DNA of 22,527 nucleotides from JAKFDK01 sp036676195 (GTDB lineage Bacteria > Bacillota > Sulfobacillia > Symbiobacteriales > ZC4RG38). A program made the position numbers and the translations under genes. Location of the stretch: the NCBI GenBank assembly GCA_036676195.1, contig JAKFDK010000113.1, positions 1 through 22,527 on the forward strand, in the 5' to 3' direction. Under the pieces are notes generated by a model. The model was not told the DNA's origin. It saw only the letters and a program-made list of their open reading frames with translations, and searched no databases. Shown piece by piece: positions 7,897 through 14,970 of the stretch (position 1 is its first letter; every line of letters starts with the position of its first letter).

Positions 7897-8919
7897 CTAG
7901 CGGCGTGGGAACAGCCGCACCCGGCCGACGGGATTGCCGTCGGCGCGGTACGCGTGGGGCTCTACCGATACCTCCGGCCCCGGGTCGGAGAGCACGGCGC
8001 CGGTATACGCCATCAGTTCGGCGCCCAGGTCTTCCAGGGTATTGCCGGGCTCCGCAGGCACGTCCACGCCCCCGGGTTCACTGGCCCACACTTCCACCTG
8101 CAGGGTGCCGGGAGACAGCCCGGCGCCCCCGTCCGGTTGCCGGTTCGCCGCTGCGCACCTGGCCTGGACCAGCCGCGGCAGAACCTCCTGCCGGTAGAAC
8201 TCCCAGAACTGCTCCAGATCGGTGGCAATCCGCCATTCCAGCGCCAGCGTCCCCTGGCGCACGCGCAGGCGCCCGGTGGCAGGGTGCACCCAGCCGGCGG
8301 CCGGGTCCTGGGCCAGGTACGGATGGCGGGCACAGGCGGCGGTAAAGTCGCTGCTGTACAGCACTGTCCCCTCTTCCGCGCAGGCCCTGACACGGTAGGT
8401 AGTCGCCAGGTCCGGGGTCAGTTCCAGGGTAACAGCTCCTGCCGGCAGCCCCAGTTCCCGGGCCAGTACCTGCTCAGCCGGCTGCAGTTCCTGCAGCCAG
8501 TGGGCGGGAGATTCCCGGTTGGGCCCGGCGCCCTCGCCAACCGTGACCAGGGCCTCAGGCGGGGCACCGGCGGTCGGAAACGGGCGGCAGGCCAATTGCA
8601 CGCGAGCCACACCCGGCCGTGCCCGCAACGCCGGCAGCACCTCTTCGGTGACCCAGTGGTATCCCTGCCGGTAGGCGGCGCCCACACGGATCTCGTGGAT
8701 GATGCCTTCCTCGTTTAACTCCAGGGCCATTTCCGCCACCAGAGCTTCCCTGACTGCGGCCGGCTCGGAGATCAGGGCATGGAACTGTAGTGGCTGGCCA
8801 TCCCGGCTCAGCAGCGGCAGTGCGCGCTCCCGGAGCAGGCTCCAGAGCCGGCGCCCTTCCCACTGTCCCTGCCACTCCAGGATCCAGAGGGGTGCGAACG
8901 ATTGCTGCAAATCCATCAC
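7897..8919 (-). CDS. uncharacterised protein (340 residues) coupled to yfkAB
   Basis: No family recognised. The protein is soluble, with no signal peptide or membrane span. It alternates predicted strands and helices and seems to hold two similar alpha/beta units: ELNEEGIIHEIRVGAAYRQG followed by VTEEVLPALRARPGV, and RLRVRQGTLALEWRIATDL followed by FWEFYRQEVLPRLVQ. Both end in a helix with 'eEVLPaL/RQEVLPRL', which suggests an internal duplication. Cysteines are few and scattered, with no metal motif. The start is GTG at 8919 or the next codon, ATG at 8916; GGAGG lies 5 or 8 bases ahead and sits inside the end of yfkAB. The yfkAB stop is 1 base upstream, so the two are translationally coupled and probably work together. 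Confidence 0.75.
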   Translation of the reverse strand: MMDLQQSFAPLWILEWQGQWEGRRLWSLLRERALPLLSRDGQPLQFHALISEPAAVREALVAEMALELNEEGIIHEIRVGAAYRQGYHWVTEEVLPALRARPGVARVQLACRPFPTAGAPPEALVTVGEGAGPNRESPAHWLQELQPAEQVLARELGLPAGAVTLELTPDLATTYRVRACAEEGTVLYSSDFTAACARHPYLAQDPAAGWVHPATGRLRVRQGTLALEWRIATDLEQFWEFYRQEVLPRLVQARCAAANRQPDGGAGLSPGTLQVEVWASEPGGVDVPAEPGNTLEDLGAELMAYTGAVLSDPGPEVSVEPHAYRADGNPVGRVRLFPRR

Positions 8920-8920
8920 T

Positions 8921-10012
8921 TCAGCCTCCAGCCTGGCTTGATTCGACCACAGCCCGCCGCTGGCGGAAATCCACCCCGGGCAGCCAGGTCTGGGCCACGA
9001 TCAGGTTGGGTCCGGCACAGCCCGCCTCCGGGCAACAGCAATTATAGGGCCGAAACACCGGATGATCCTGCCAGGCCGCCAGTGCGGCCGCCAGGTCGTC
9101 TCCGGCCAGCACATTGCCCACAGGCGCCAGATCGGCAAAATCACTTACCCGGATGTCACCGGTCAGAGCATCCAGGTTAATGCGACTGCGGCCGTCGGGA
9201 TCGTTGCGGACCGTGACATCCGCTGCCGTCTGAACCTGATGCCACAGCGCCCGGTCTCGGGGATCGGGGCTGCACGGCAGGAAGGGGAAGGTGCCAAACA
9301 GGACCCACAGGCCGGGAACCCGCTCCGAAAGGAACTGTTCAATCCCCGTCCGCATGGTGTCCAGATCCACCACCGGCAGGTGGCGGGCGAAATCAGCCGG
9401 ATAGCGCGGGTGTACCTCCATCCGCCTGCAGCCCAGGGCAGCCAGGCGGTGGCTGAATTCCCCCAGGTGGGGCAGCGTTTCCGGCGTCATCATGGTTTCG
9501 CCGGACACAAACAAACCCTGACCGGCCAGAGTGGCGGCGTTAGTCTGAATCCGGTCATACAGCCGTGCCGCCACGGCCGGGGCCACCCGGGTAATGGCGG
9601 CAAAATCAGCCGCGTCCCGGTAGTTCCAGGTCATATGAAAGAGGGGCGCCCAGGGCGCCATGCGCAGATAGCGCTCCAGGTCGTGGGTGAAGTGCGTATT
9701 CACCTGCGTCTGCAGGCCGCGACGGTGCGCATACTGCAGCAGAGGCACCACCCAGTCATCCACCAGTTCGTCACTGAGGCTGACTTCGCCGCCGGTCAGG
9801 CTCAACGTCGTCAGGGTCTCTACCCGATCCAACGCCGCCGTGATGGCTGCCAGCGGCAGCCGGGCCTGGTCCCGGGGCGCCAGCAGTTCGCCGACGGCAC
9901 AATGGACACAGCGCAGGTGACACTGGTTCGTCACCGTAATCTCCACACTGGTTAAGACCGGTCCGGACGTTGCCGTTCGGCCGGTCAGGGGGTCCCATAA
10001 ATCCAACGGCAC
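8921..10012 (-). CDS. yfkAB: radical SAM/CxCxxxxC protein, YfkAB family
   Basis: A 363-residue radical SAM enzyme. The cluster motif CHLRCVHC (Cys31, 35, 38) binds the SAM-reducing 4Fe-4S cluster, and SLTGGE follows as the SAM-binding 'GGE' motif. The C-terminal CCCPEAGC gives the family's CxCxxxxC (Cys325, 327, 332), probably an auxiliary cluster. Other stretches match my memory of Bacillus YfkA/YfkB well: VVPLLQYAHRRGLQTQVN, VSGETMMTPETLPH, EVHPRYPADFA, VTVRNDPDGRSR and a C-terminal GPN. The reaction of YfkAB is not known. The start is GTG at 10012 with GAGGTGG 6 bases ahead; no ATG fits. It heads the run yfkAB, unknown gene, small ORF, C25 peptidase. The hairpin at 10054-10077 separates it from the ArsC unit; no clear promoter was found in the short gap. 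Confidence 0.9.
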   Translation of the reverse strand: MPLDLWDPLTGRTATSGPVLTSVEITVTNQCHLRCVHCAVGELLAPRDQARLPLAAITAALDRVETLTTLSLTGGEVSLSDELVDDWVVPLLQYAHRRGLQTQVNTHFTHDLERYLRMAPWAPLFHMTWNYRDAADFAAITRVAPAVAARLYDRIQTNAATLAGQGLFVSGETMMTPETLPHLGEFSHRLAALGCRRMEVHPRYPADFARHLPVVDLDTMRTGIEQFLSERVPGLWVLFGTFPFLPCSPDPRDRALWHQVQTAADVTVRNDPDGRSRINLDALTGDIRVSDFADLAPVGNVLAGDDLAAALAAWQDHPVFRPYNCCCPEAGCAGPNLIVAQTWLPGVDFRQRRAVVESSQAGG

Positions 10013-10053
10013 AATTGTCCACCTCGGGTATCAGGGGTAGGACGAACGCGCAA

Positions 10054-10077
10054 CGCGCAGCCCACCGGGGCTGCGCG
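10054..10077 (-). terminator. hairpin terminator after the ArsC-like selenoprotein gene
   Basis: A 10-bp perfect stem (10054-10063 with 10068-10077) with a 4-base loop lies 11 bases beyond the stop codon at 10089. The following minus-strand sequence has only scattered T residues. It marks the likely end of the DUF5317 to ArsC transcription unit. Confidence 0.65.
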
Positions 10078-10088
10078 CCGGCACTCGA

Positions 10089-10442
10089 TTATTTCGTCAG
10101 TGCCTCCAGGGCTTCCCGGTCAAACCCGATCACCATGCGGTTCCCTTTCACCGCAATCGGCCGGCGCCAGATACCGGGTTCCCGGGCCAACAGTGCCACC
10201 CACTCGTCGTCGGAGAGGGTCTGTGTGGCCAGCCCCAGTTCCCGATACCGGACACTGCGGGGACTGACCAGGGCCTGAACCCCACCGGGGGCGATGGCTG
10301 CCAGTTCCCGCACCTCAGCCTCTGAGGGCTTCTCCTTGAAGTAATGACGGTATTCAACCGGTGCGTCGGTCTCACCCAGCACCTGCTGGGCCTTGCGACA
10401 CGACGTTCAGCCGTTGTAATGATAAACCCGAATCGTTGCCAT
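10089..10442 (-). CDS. ArsC/Spx-family selenoprotein (TGA-encoded selenocysteine, UxxC redox motif)
   Basis: Read from ATG 10442 (GGAGGAGG 8 bases ahead) the product is 117 residues: MATIRVYHYNG, then TGA (10407-10409), then TSCRKAQQVLGE and on to EALEALTK. Normal ArsC/Spx relatives have 'YhYngCsTCRKA', so the TGA falls exactly on the first active-site Cys and would give Sec12-Thr-Ser-Cys15 (UxxC). The rest is typical: YRHYFKEKPSEAEVREL, SPRSVRYRELGL, and WRRPIAVKGNRMVIGF with the conserved Arg-Pro. Frame, ribosome binding site and homology continue unbroken across the TGA, and a SECIS-like hairpin follows at the right distance (10364-10405). A conventional call would begin inside at 10382 and lose the catalytic motif. 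The likely role is thiol/selenol redox chemistry (arsenate or another oxidant); an Spx-like regulatory role is less likely. The gene starts 27 bases after the HD-GYP gene. The alternative is a recent nonsense mutation. Confidence 0.85.
10364..10405 (-). promoter_or_regulatory. bacterial SECIS element candidate
   Basis: Numbering from the first base after the TGA, CGTCG (+2 to +6) pairs with CGACG (+39 to +43), GTC (+8 to +10) with GAC (+36 to +38) after a bulged U at +7, and CCCAGC (+17 to +22) with GCTGGG (+27 to +32). The 4-base apical loop is AGGT. An apical loop containing G and U about 16-37 bases after UGA, with a bulged U in the stem, is what bacterial SelB recognises. The pairing was found by eye; no folding energy was computed. 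Confidence 0.75.
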
Positions 10443-10469
10443 TGACAAGACCTCCTCCGGCTGACGCCG

Positions 10470-13184
10470 TCAGTGCAGACGTGGTCGTATAGGGGCACCG
10501 GGGCCGGGAAAGGGTGCCCTGCGCCCCTTATCGTCGTACATGCGCTGGTCTGCCCGCTCCACCAGTTCAGTGACCTGTTCGCCGTCCTCCGGGTAGGTCG
10601 CCACCCCATAACTGGCCTGGGGCAGGGGAATCTGGCGGTTATCAGAGGAAAAAGTACGGACCGACGCCCGGGCCAGACGCTCCACCACCAGGCTGGCCTG
10701 AGGACGGGCGGCGCCGGGCATGATGATGGTAAATTCGTCGCCACCGTAGCGCGCTACGCTGTCTCCCTCGCGCACCTGCGAGCGCAACAAATTGGCCCAT
10801 TCCTGCAGGGCCCGGTCCCCGGCCAGATGACCGTAGGTATCGTTTACCGCCTTCATGCCATTTAAGTCGAGAATCACCACCGACACGCACTGTCCCAGCC
10901 GTCTGGACTGCTTCAACGCGCTGGCGAGCCGCTCGTGAAAGACGCTGTGATTCAGGATTCCAGTGAGTCCGTCATGGCTGGCGGCATGGGTGAGCCGTTC
11001 GTGGTAGCGGGCCAGTTCCACCGTACCAGCGACTTGCTGGGCCAGCGCCTCGAACAGATATAAATCGTCTTCCGTAAGGGCACCCGACAAGGGGGACTCC
11101 ACGTTCAAAACCCCAACCACCTGGCCACCGTGCAGGAGCGGGACGGCACATTCGGACCGGGTGTTGGGCAAAACAGACACATGCCCCGGCGGGCTTTGCA
11201 CGTCCGCCACCATCAGCGACTTGCCGGTGGCACCGACCTGTCCCACAAGGCCCTGGCCGCTCTCCCACCGCTGGATGCCCCCCAGGTCGGGGGCATGTCC
11301 CAAAGCGGCCATCATAATCAGATCCCTGGTTTCATCTTCAAAGAGAAAAACCATGTAATTGTGGCTGCCCACTGTATCATAACAGATTTGTAGAATCCGC
11401 CGCAGCATTTGCGGCAAGTCCAACCCGGCGTAATTCTCCCGAGCCACGCGATAAAAAATGCTGAGTTCCTTTTTATGCACTGGTCGAATGATACCGGCAT
11501 CGGGCGAGAGTGACTCAACGGACTCATTCGGCCTCTGGGCCGGGGTGCCCATGGCCTCCTGCTTAGGTACGCGCTCGACGTTCACCTCACCGGCTTCATA
11601 GGCACGCAAGAAGGCATCGACCACCAGCGGATCAAACTGAATGCCCCGTCCGGTTTTCAGCCGGCGCACGGCTTCCTCGGTAGCCAGTGCCCCCCGGTAG
11701 GGCCGATTGGAAGTCATGGCGTCAAAGGCATCGGCCGCCCCGATAATCCGGGCGTCAAAGGGGATCTCTGCCTCCTTGAGCCCTTCCGGATATCCGCCGC
11801 CGTTATACCATTCATGGTGATACCGCACGCCGGCGTCCAGTTCCAGAAACACACCGGCCTTGGCCAGAAGCTGGGCCCCGATGACCGGATGTTCCATCAT
11901 AGCCGCCCTTTCCTCCGGCGTCAACGGTCCGTGCTTGCGTAGCACCCGGTCATCAACACCCAGCTTCCCAATATCGTGCATCAGCCCTGCATAATGAATG
12001 CGTTGCAGGTGTTCCTCACTCAGGCCGAGGTGCCGGCCAATCAGAACCGAATAATCGGCGACCCGGGCCGAATGCCCGTGGGTATAGGGGTCCCGGGCGT
12101 CAATGGCCGCCGTCAGGGCGCGCAGCATCGCGGCGTGGGCGGCTAGCAGCCGCTCCTCCGCCTCCTTCAGGGCCGTAATATCCGTAAACACCTCGATGGT
12201 GCCGGCTGTGCCGGCACCGATGGGCCCGCGGTAATAGTCCAGGAAGACAGGAGTCGCCAGATCCACCCGCAAGATGGCCTGGGTGTGTCCGTCCGCCTCC
12301 TGGATGGACTCGCGTTGCGCCATGACCAGCAGGGGGCCGCTCCGGTTGGCCAGTTCCTGGTAGGGTACGCCGATCCAGGTGTCCGGGCTGTCTGCCAGTC
12401 CGACCAGTTGCAGTAACTGCCGGTTGACATGGCGGACTGAACCGTCGGTGGACTGAACGAGAATGGCGCTGCGCGCGGCGTTCAGCACCGCTTCAAGTTC
12501 CTGTCCGCGCAGATTGGCGCTTTCCAACAGGTGCAGGTAGTTACTGAACGAAAACCGTACCAGCACCAGTAGGGTGACCGCCATCAGGAACCAGATCCAA
12601 TTGCCACGCACAATCAGAAACGCCCCCATAGTGCCAAGAACGACACCGATGGAAAACGTCAGGATGAACTGTGCGGTCATGATCTCCCGCAGGGCGGCAA
12701 AAAAAGGCTTGCCATGAATAAATGCAAACAGGCGGCCAATCAGTCCCAGGTTGGCGACCAAAAAAATAACACCTGCAACCAGGGCGGCCAGGGGATGGTC
12801 AAAACGCGCCCCGTACTCTCCGCCCAGCCAGGTGAAAACGCTGCCCGAAAGCCATACCACAGTAACCATCTGCGCCGAATTGTAAACCACCTGCACCGAA
12901 CGCAGCCCGCGAATAAGCCCATCGGCCGTATTGCCGATGGCCGCCACCCATAAGGCCGTGGGGAGTCCACTCAAAAAGATCGCCATTAATTGGACTGCGT
13001 AGCTGAAGCTAAAACTCTGCCCCGAGGGCATCCGGGAAATATTTAAGTCAAAAAACACAACGGCACCGGACAGCAAAAGGAGCGAGGGCCAGTCCCCTCG
13101 CCCCATGTGCCGGCCGAACACCATTAGCAAGGCTGAGGCAGCGACGGAAAGGATGTAAATGTAGGCTAACAGGGGTTTCCGCAC
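10470..13184 (-). CDS. membrane sensor with PAS, HD-GYP, GAF and GGDEF domains (c-di-GMP turnover)
   Basis: A 904-residue signalling protein able in principle both to make and to degrade cyclic di-GMP. Residues 1 to about 225 contain six or seven hydrophobic segments (for example LLAYIYILSVAASALLMVF and FILTFSIGVVLGTMGAFLIV). A PAS domain follows (about 230-340, ELEAVLNAARSAILVQSTDG). The HD-GYP domain (about 350-510) has His403-Asp404 in GLMHDIGKLG and HHEWYNGGGYP from 456. A GAF domain spans about 575-725. The GGDEF domain (about 735-895) has an intact GGDEF at 814-818 and an RxxD inhibitory site at 805-808, exactly five residues before it. The start is GTG at 13184, with a stop just upstream in frame and a weak GGGGG site. 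The gene sits between the 26-residue peptide and the ArsC-like selenoprotein, with short gaps suggesting cotranscription. Confidence 0.93.
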   Translation of the reverse strand: MRKPLLAYIYILSVAASALLMVFGRHMGRGDWPSLLLLSGAVVFFDLNISRMPSGQSFSFSYAVQLMAIFLSGLPTALWVAAIGNTADGLIRGLRSVQVVYNSAQMVTVVWLSGSVFTWLGGEYGARFDHPLAALVAGVIFLVANLGLIGRLFAFIHGKPFFAALREIMTAQFILTFSIGVVLGTMGAFLIVRGNWIWFLMAVTLLVLVRFSFSNYLHLLESANLRGQELEAVLNAARSAILVQSTDGSVRHVNRQLLQLVGLADSPDTWIGVPYQELANRSGPLLVMAQRESIQEADGHTQAILRVDLATPVFLDYYRGPIGAGTAGTIEVFTDITALKEAEERLLAAHAAMLRALTAAIDARDPYTHGHSARVADYSVLIGRHLGLSEEHLQRIHYAGLMHDIGKLGVDDRVLRKHGPLTPEERAAMMEHPVIGAQLLAKAGVFLELDAGVRYHHEWYNGGGYPEGLKEAEIPFDARIIGAADAFDAMTSNRPYRGALATEEAVRRLKTGRGIQFDPLVVDAFLRAYEAGEVNVERVPKQEAMGTPAQRPNESVESLSPDAGIIRPVHKKELSIFYRVARENYAGLDLPQMLRRILQICYDTVGSHNYMVFLFEDETRDLIMMAALGHAPDLGGIQRWESGQGLVGQVGATGKSLMVADVQSPPGHVSVLPNTRSECAVPLLHGGQVVGVLNVESPLSGALTEDDLYLFEALAQQVAGTVELARYHERLTHAASHDGLTGILNHSVFHERLASALKQSRRLGQCVSVVILDLNGMKAVNDTYGHLAGDRALQEWANLLRSQVREGDSVARYGGDEFTIIMPGAARPQASLVVERLARASVRTFSSDNRQIPLPQASYGVATYPEDGEQVTELVERADQRMYDDKGRRAPFPGPGAPIRPRLH

Positions 13185-13247
13185 GCATCACGCCCCCAGA
13201 ATGAGAAGGGTCCGGGGATCACGACCAACCTTTGCGACAGATCAGCT

Positions 13248-13328
13248 TTAGCCCCACTTCAGGCCCGCTACCGCCGTCATGGCCAGGCTGATCACAAAGA
13301 TCGCCACGCCCAGGAATTTCCGCATCAT
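13248..13328 (-). CDS. 26-residue hydrophobic peptide
   Basis: A single-span peptide, MMRKFLGVAIFVISLAMTAV followed by AGLKWG: a short basic start, one hydrophobic helix and a Lys-Trp-Gly end. Despite its length it has one of the best ribosome binding sites in the window (AAAGGAGGGG just before the ATG at 13328). It lies 38 bases after the DUF5317 stop and 63 bases before the HD-GYP start, in the same direction. I do not recognise it. It could be a partner of the membrane proteins on either side, or a leader peptide coupling translation to the HD-GYP gene. The ATG at 13325 is an alternative start. Confidence 0.6.
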   Translation of the reverse strand: MMRKFLGVAIFVISLAMTAVAGLKWG

Positions 13329-13366
13329 GTCCCCTCCTTTCACACCAAGTTCAACTGTTTGGGCCG

Positions 13367-13909
13367 CTAGTCTCGGGGACCCAAGCTAATATGTACCCGC
13401 TTGCCCATCAGGTCCTGGACCAGCAGGAACAACCCCAAGATCACCACCACATCGCCAATACTGATGACCCGTGCGATCGGTCCCGGCAGGGGCACTACAT
13501 CGCCAAGAAAGGCCAAGTGGGAGGTGTCGGAAATGGGCGCGTGTTTGAAGTCCGTCCCGTTCACGACCGCCTCGACCTCAATCCCCAGTCCGCGTGCCAG
13601 ATCCACGTCCACCGGAATGCGCCCGCCGTTTGCCGCGATCACAACCAGATTGAGCACAACGCCCAGGAGCAGCATCCGCAGGCTTTGGTGCTGGCTATTC
13701 AACGCCAGGCAGTAAATGATTAACCCATAAGTGACTAACATCAGCACAAGGGCGAGTTTAGTGCCGGGAAACCACATGATGCTGACCTGGAGCAGAAAGG
13801 CTCCCGGCGCCAGCCAGAGCCCGCGCAGGGGAAGATTAAGCTGCAGGCGGCCCCCCCGCAGGAATCCAATGATGACGCTGAGACCCAGGACCAAGAGGAT
13901 CAGAACCAT
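13367..13909 (-). CDS. DUF5317 family membrane protein
   Basis: A 180-residue integral membrane protein of unknown function with about five hydrophobic segments: VLILLVLGLSVIIGFL, LWLAPGAFLLQVSIMWF, LALVLMLVTYGLIIYCLAL, LRMLLLGVVLNLVVIAA and ISIGDVVVILGLFLLVQDLM. The middle NGGRIPV, then HAPISDTSHLAFLGDVVPLP and the late 'siGDvvi..G', are the conserved stretches I associate with DUF5317. The frame is open to 13939, but ATG 13909 has GGAAGGAAGG ahead and begins at the usual hydrophobic N-terminus. It is the first gene of the unit that includes the 26-residue peptide, the HD-GYP protein and the ArsC-like selenoprotein. Confidence 0.85.
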   Translation of the reverse strand: MVLILLVLGLSVIIGFLRGGRLQLNLPLRGLWLAPGAFLLQVSIMWFPGTKLALVLMLVTYGLIIYCLALNSQHQSLRMLLLGVVLNLVVIAANGGRIPVDVDLARGLGIEVEAVVNGTDFKHAPISDTSHLAFLGDVVPLPGPIARVISIGDVVVILGLFLLVQDLMGKRVHISLGPRD

Positions 13910-13953
13910 CGCCGGCCTTCCTTCCCGCGGCCACCTCAATATCCACTATGTAC

Positions 13954-13983
13954 ATCATACAACACCCGGACCAGGTATCTCAA
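13954..13983 (-). promoter_or_regulatory. sigma-A-type promoter for the DUF5317 to ArsC unit
   Basis: On the minus strand TTGAGA (13978-13983) and TATGAT (13954-13959) are separated by 18 bases; each differs from consensus at one position. Transcription would start about 35-40 bases before the DUF5317 ATG at 13909. The surrounding 13940-14103 holds no gene; AT-rich bases at 13985-14030 could serve as an UP element. Confidence 0.7.
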
Positions 13984-14103
13984 GCAGAAATATGCGTGTT
14001 CTCAAACATTTTAGCTAATAACCTTAGTCCTGCAAGAACGCCGGAAGACCCGTCAGAAGGACAGGTCTTCCTGGCTGCAATCCACTGCCGCGTTTACCGT
14101 ACA

Positions 14104-14970
14104 CTACCAGGTTTGAAGCGGCACCGGGCGGGCAGGTCGCACACTGGCAAGAAACTGGATCACCGCTTCGGTCACCGAAAACGGTTGTTCCAGCATCGGC
14201 ATGTGCGCCGTACCAGGTAACACCTGTGCGGTAGTCCAGGGCAACCCTTCGGCCATCCGCAGGGTGGCCTCCATCGGGGCAATGCCGTCCTGGGTACCGA
14301 CCAGTAACATGGTGGGTATATTCACCTGATCGGCAGCCGAGGCAAAATCAAACTGGCAGGTAGCCAACAGGTCGAGATACCTGACCTCAGGTCGGGTGGT
14401 CAGCCAACCATTCACAACCTTGCCCGCCGCCACCGGACTGCAATCCGGTGCCAGCAGACTGCCAACGAACCGATCGGGGAACTCCCCGCACCGGGCTGCT
14501 TCCAGCACGTCCTGGGCCACGTGCAACCGCGGCCCGACTCCGGCCAGAACCAGCCCGGCCACCTGGTCAGGGTGGTGGGCCGCAAAGTCCAGTGCGATGG
14601 CAGCGCCCATGCAGTGCCCGAACAGCACCACACGCTGGCGTACACCCATCGTGGCCAAGAATCGACTGAGGAAATGGCGGTAGGGCTGTACCCGTGGTGC
14701 TCCGTTGCCCTCCGAACCCCCATGACCCGGCAGGTCCACGGCCACCACGTATGCACTGGCACCGAGCGGAGGCAGCAGGTCCTCCCAGCACCGCGATGAT
14801 CCGCCCATTCCATGCAGGCAAATCACCGTGTGCCCCTGCGCCTCGGCACTGCCGGCCATGCGGTAATGAATGCCCTCTCCGTCTACCAGAACCGTTACGC
14901 CGCTAAAGTCAACCGAGCTCCGCCGCCAGCCTGTGCGGCGACCTGTCCGTGGGGCATAGGTGCTCCGCAT
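14104..14970 (-). CDS. alpha/beta hydrolase with a cysteine in the nucleophile position
   Basis: A 288-residue cytosolic alpha/beta hydrolase-fold enzyme. The oxyanion-hole motif is LHGMGGSSRCW (from about 52). The nucleophile elbow reads GHCMG, placing Cys120 where Ser is normal. Asp228 (VGTQDGIAP) and His256 (PGTAHMPMLEQP) complete the triad. The rest is standard (VAVDLPGHGGSEG, 'HHPDQVAGLVL'). Cys at this site occurs in dienelactone hydrolases and PHA synthases, but the length and remaining sequence match neither well. The substrate may be an ester, thioester or lactone. The ATG at 14970 has GAGGGA 5 bases ahead. It follows hbd after 100 bases on the same strand, so a link to acyl-CoA metabolism is plausible but not shown. 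Confidence 0.85.
   Translation of the reverse strand: MRSTYAPRTGRRTGWRRSSVDFSGVTVLVDGEGIHYRMAGSAEAQGHTVICLHGMGGSSRCWEDLLPPLGASAYVVAVDLPGHGGSEGNGAPRVQPYRHFLSRFLATMGVRQRVVLFGHCMGAAIALDFAAHHPDQVAGLVLAGVGPRLHVAQDVLEAARCGEFPDRFVGSLLAPDCSPVAAGKVVNGWLTTRPEVRYLDLLATCQFDFASAADQVNIPTMLLVGTQDGIAPMEATLRMAEGLPWTTAQVLPGTAHMPMLEQPFSVTEAVIQFLASVRPARPVPLQTW

Noticed and set aside
7564..8718. Plus-strand open frame of 384 codons opposite the unknown 340-residue gene
   Set aside because: No ribosome binding site and Pro/Arg/Gly-rich composition typical of a shadow; the minus gene is coupled to yfkAB.
8919..10012. Classical RiPP-modifying (SPASM-type) radical SAM enzyme
   Set aside because: The C-terminal cysteines fit CxCxxxxC of YfkAB rather than a SPASM domain, and the overall sequence resembles YfkAB.
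10407..10409. The TGA read as a simple nonsense mutation making a pseudogene
   Set aside because: Possible, but position at the catalytic Cys, intact frame on both sides and a well-placed SECIS-like hairpin favour selenocysteine. Kept as the alternative.
13184..13247. Riboswitch between the 26-residue peptide and the HD-GYP gene (for example a c-di-GMP class)
   Set aside because: Only 63 bases, and no recognisable GEMM-type core or tetraloop receptor was seen.
14104..14970. PHA synthase because of G-x-C-x-G and the neighbouring hbd
   Set aside because: The protein is much shorter than PhaC and lacks its other conserved regions; no phaE or phaR seen.
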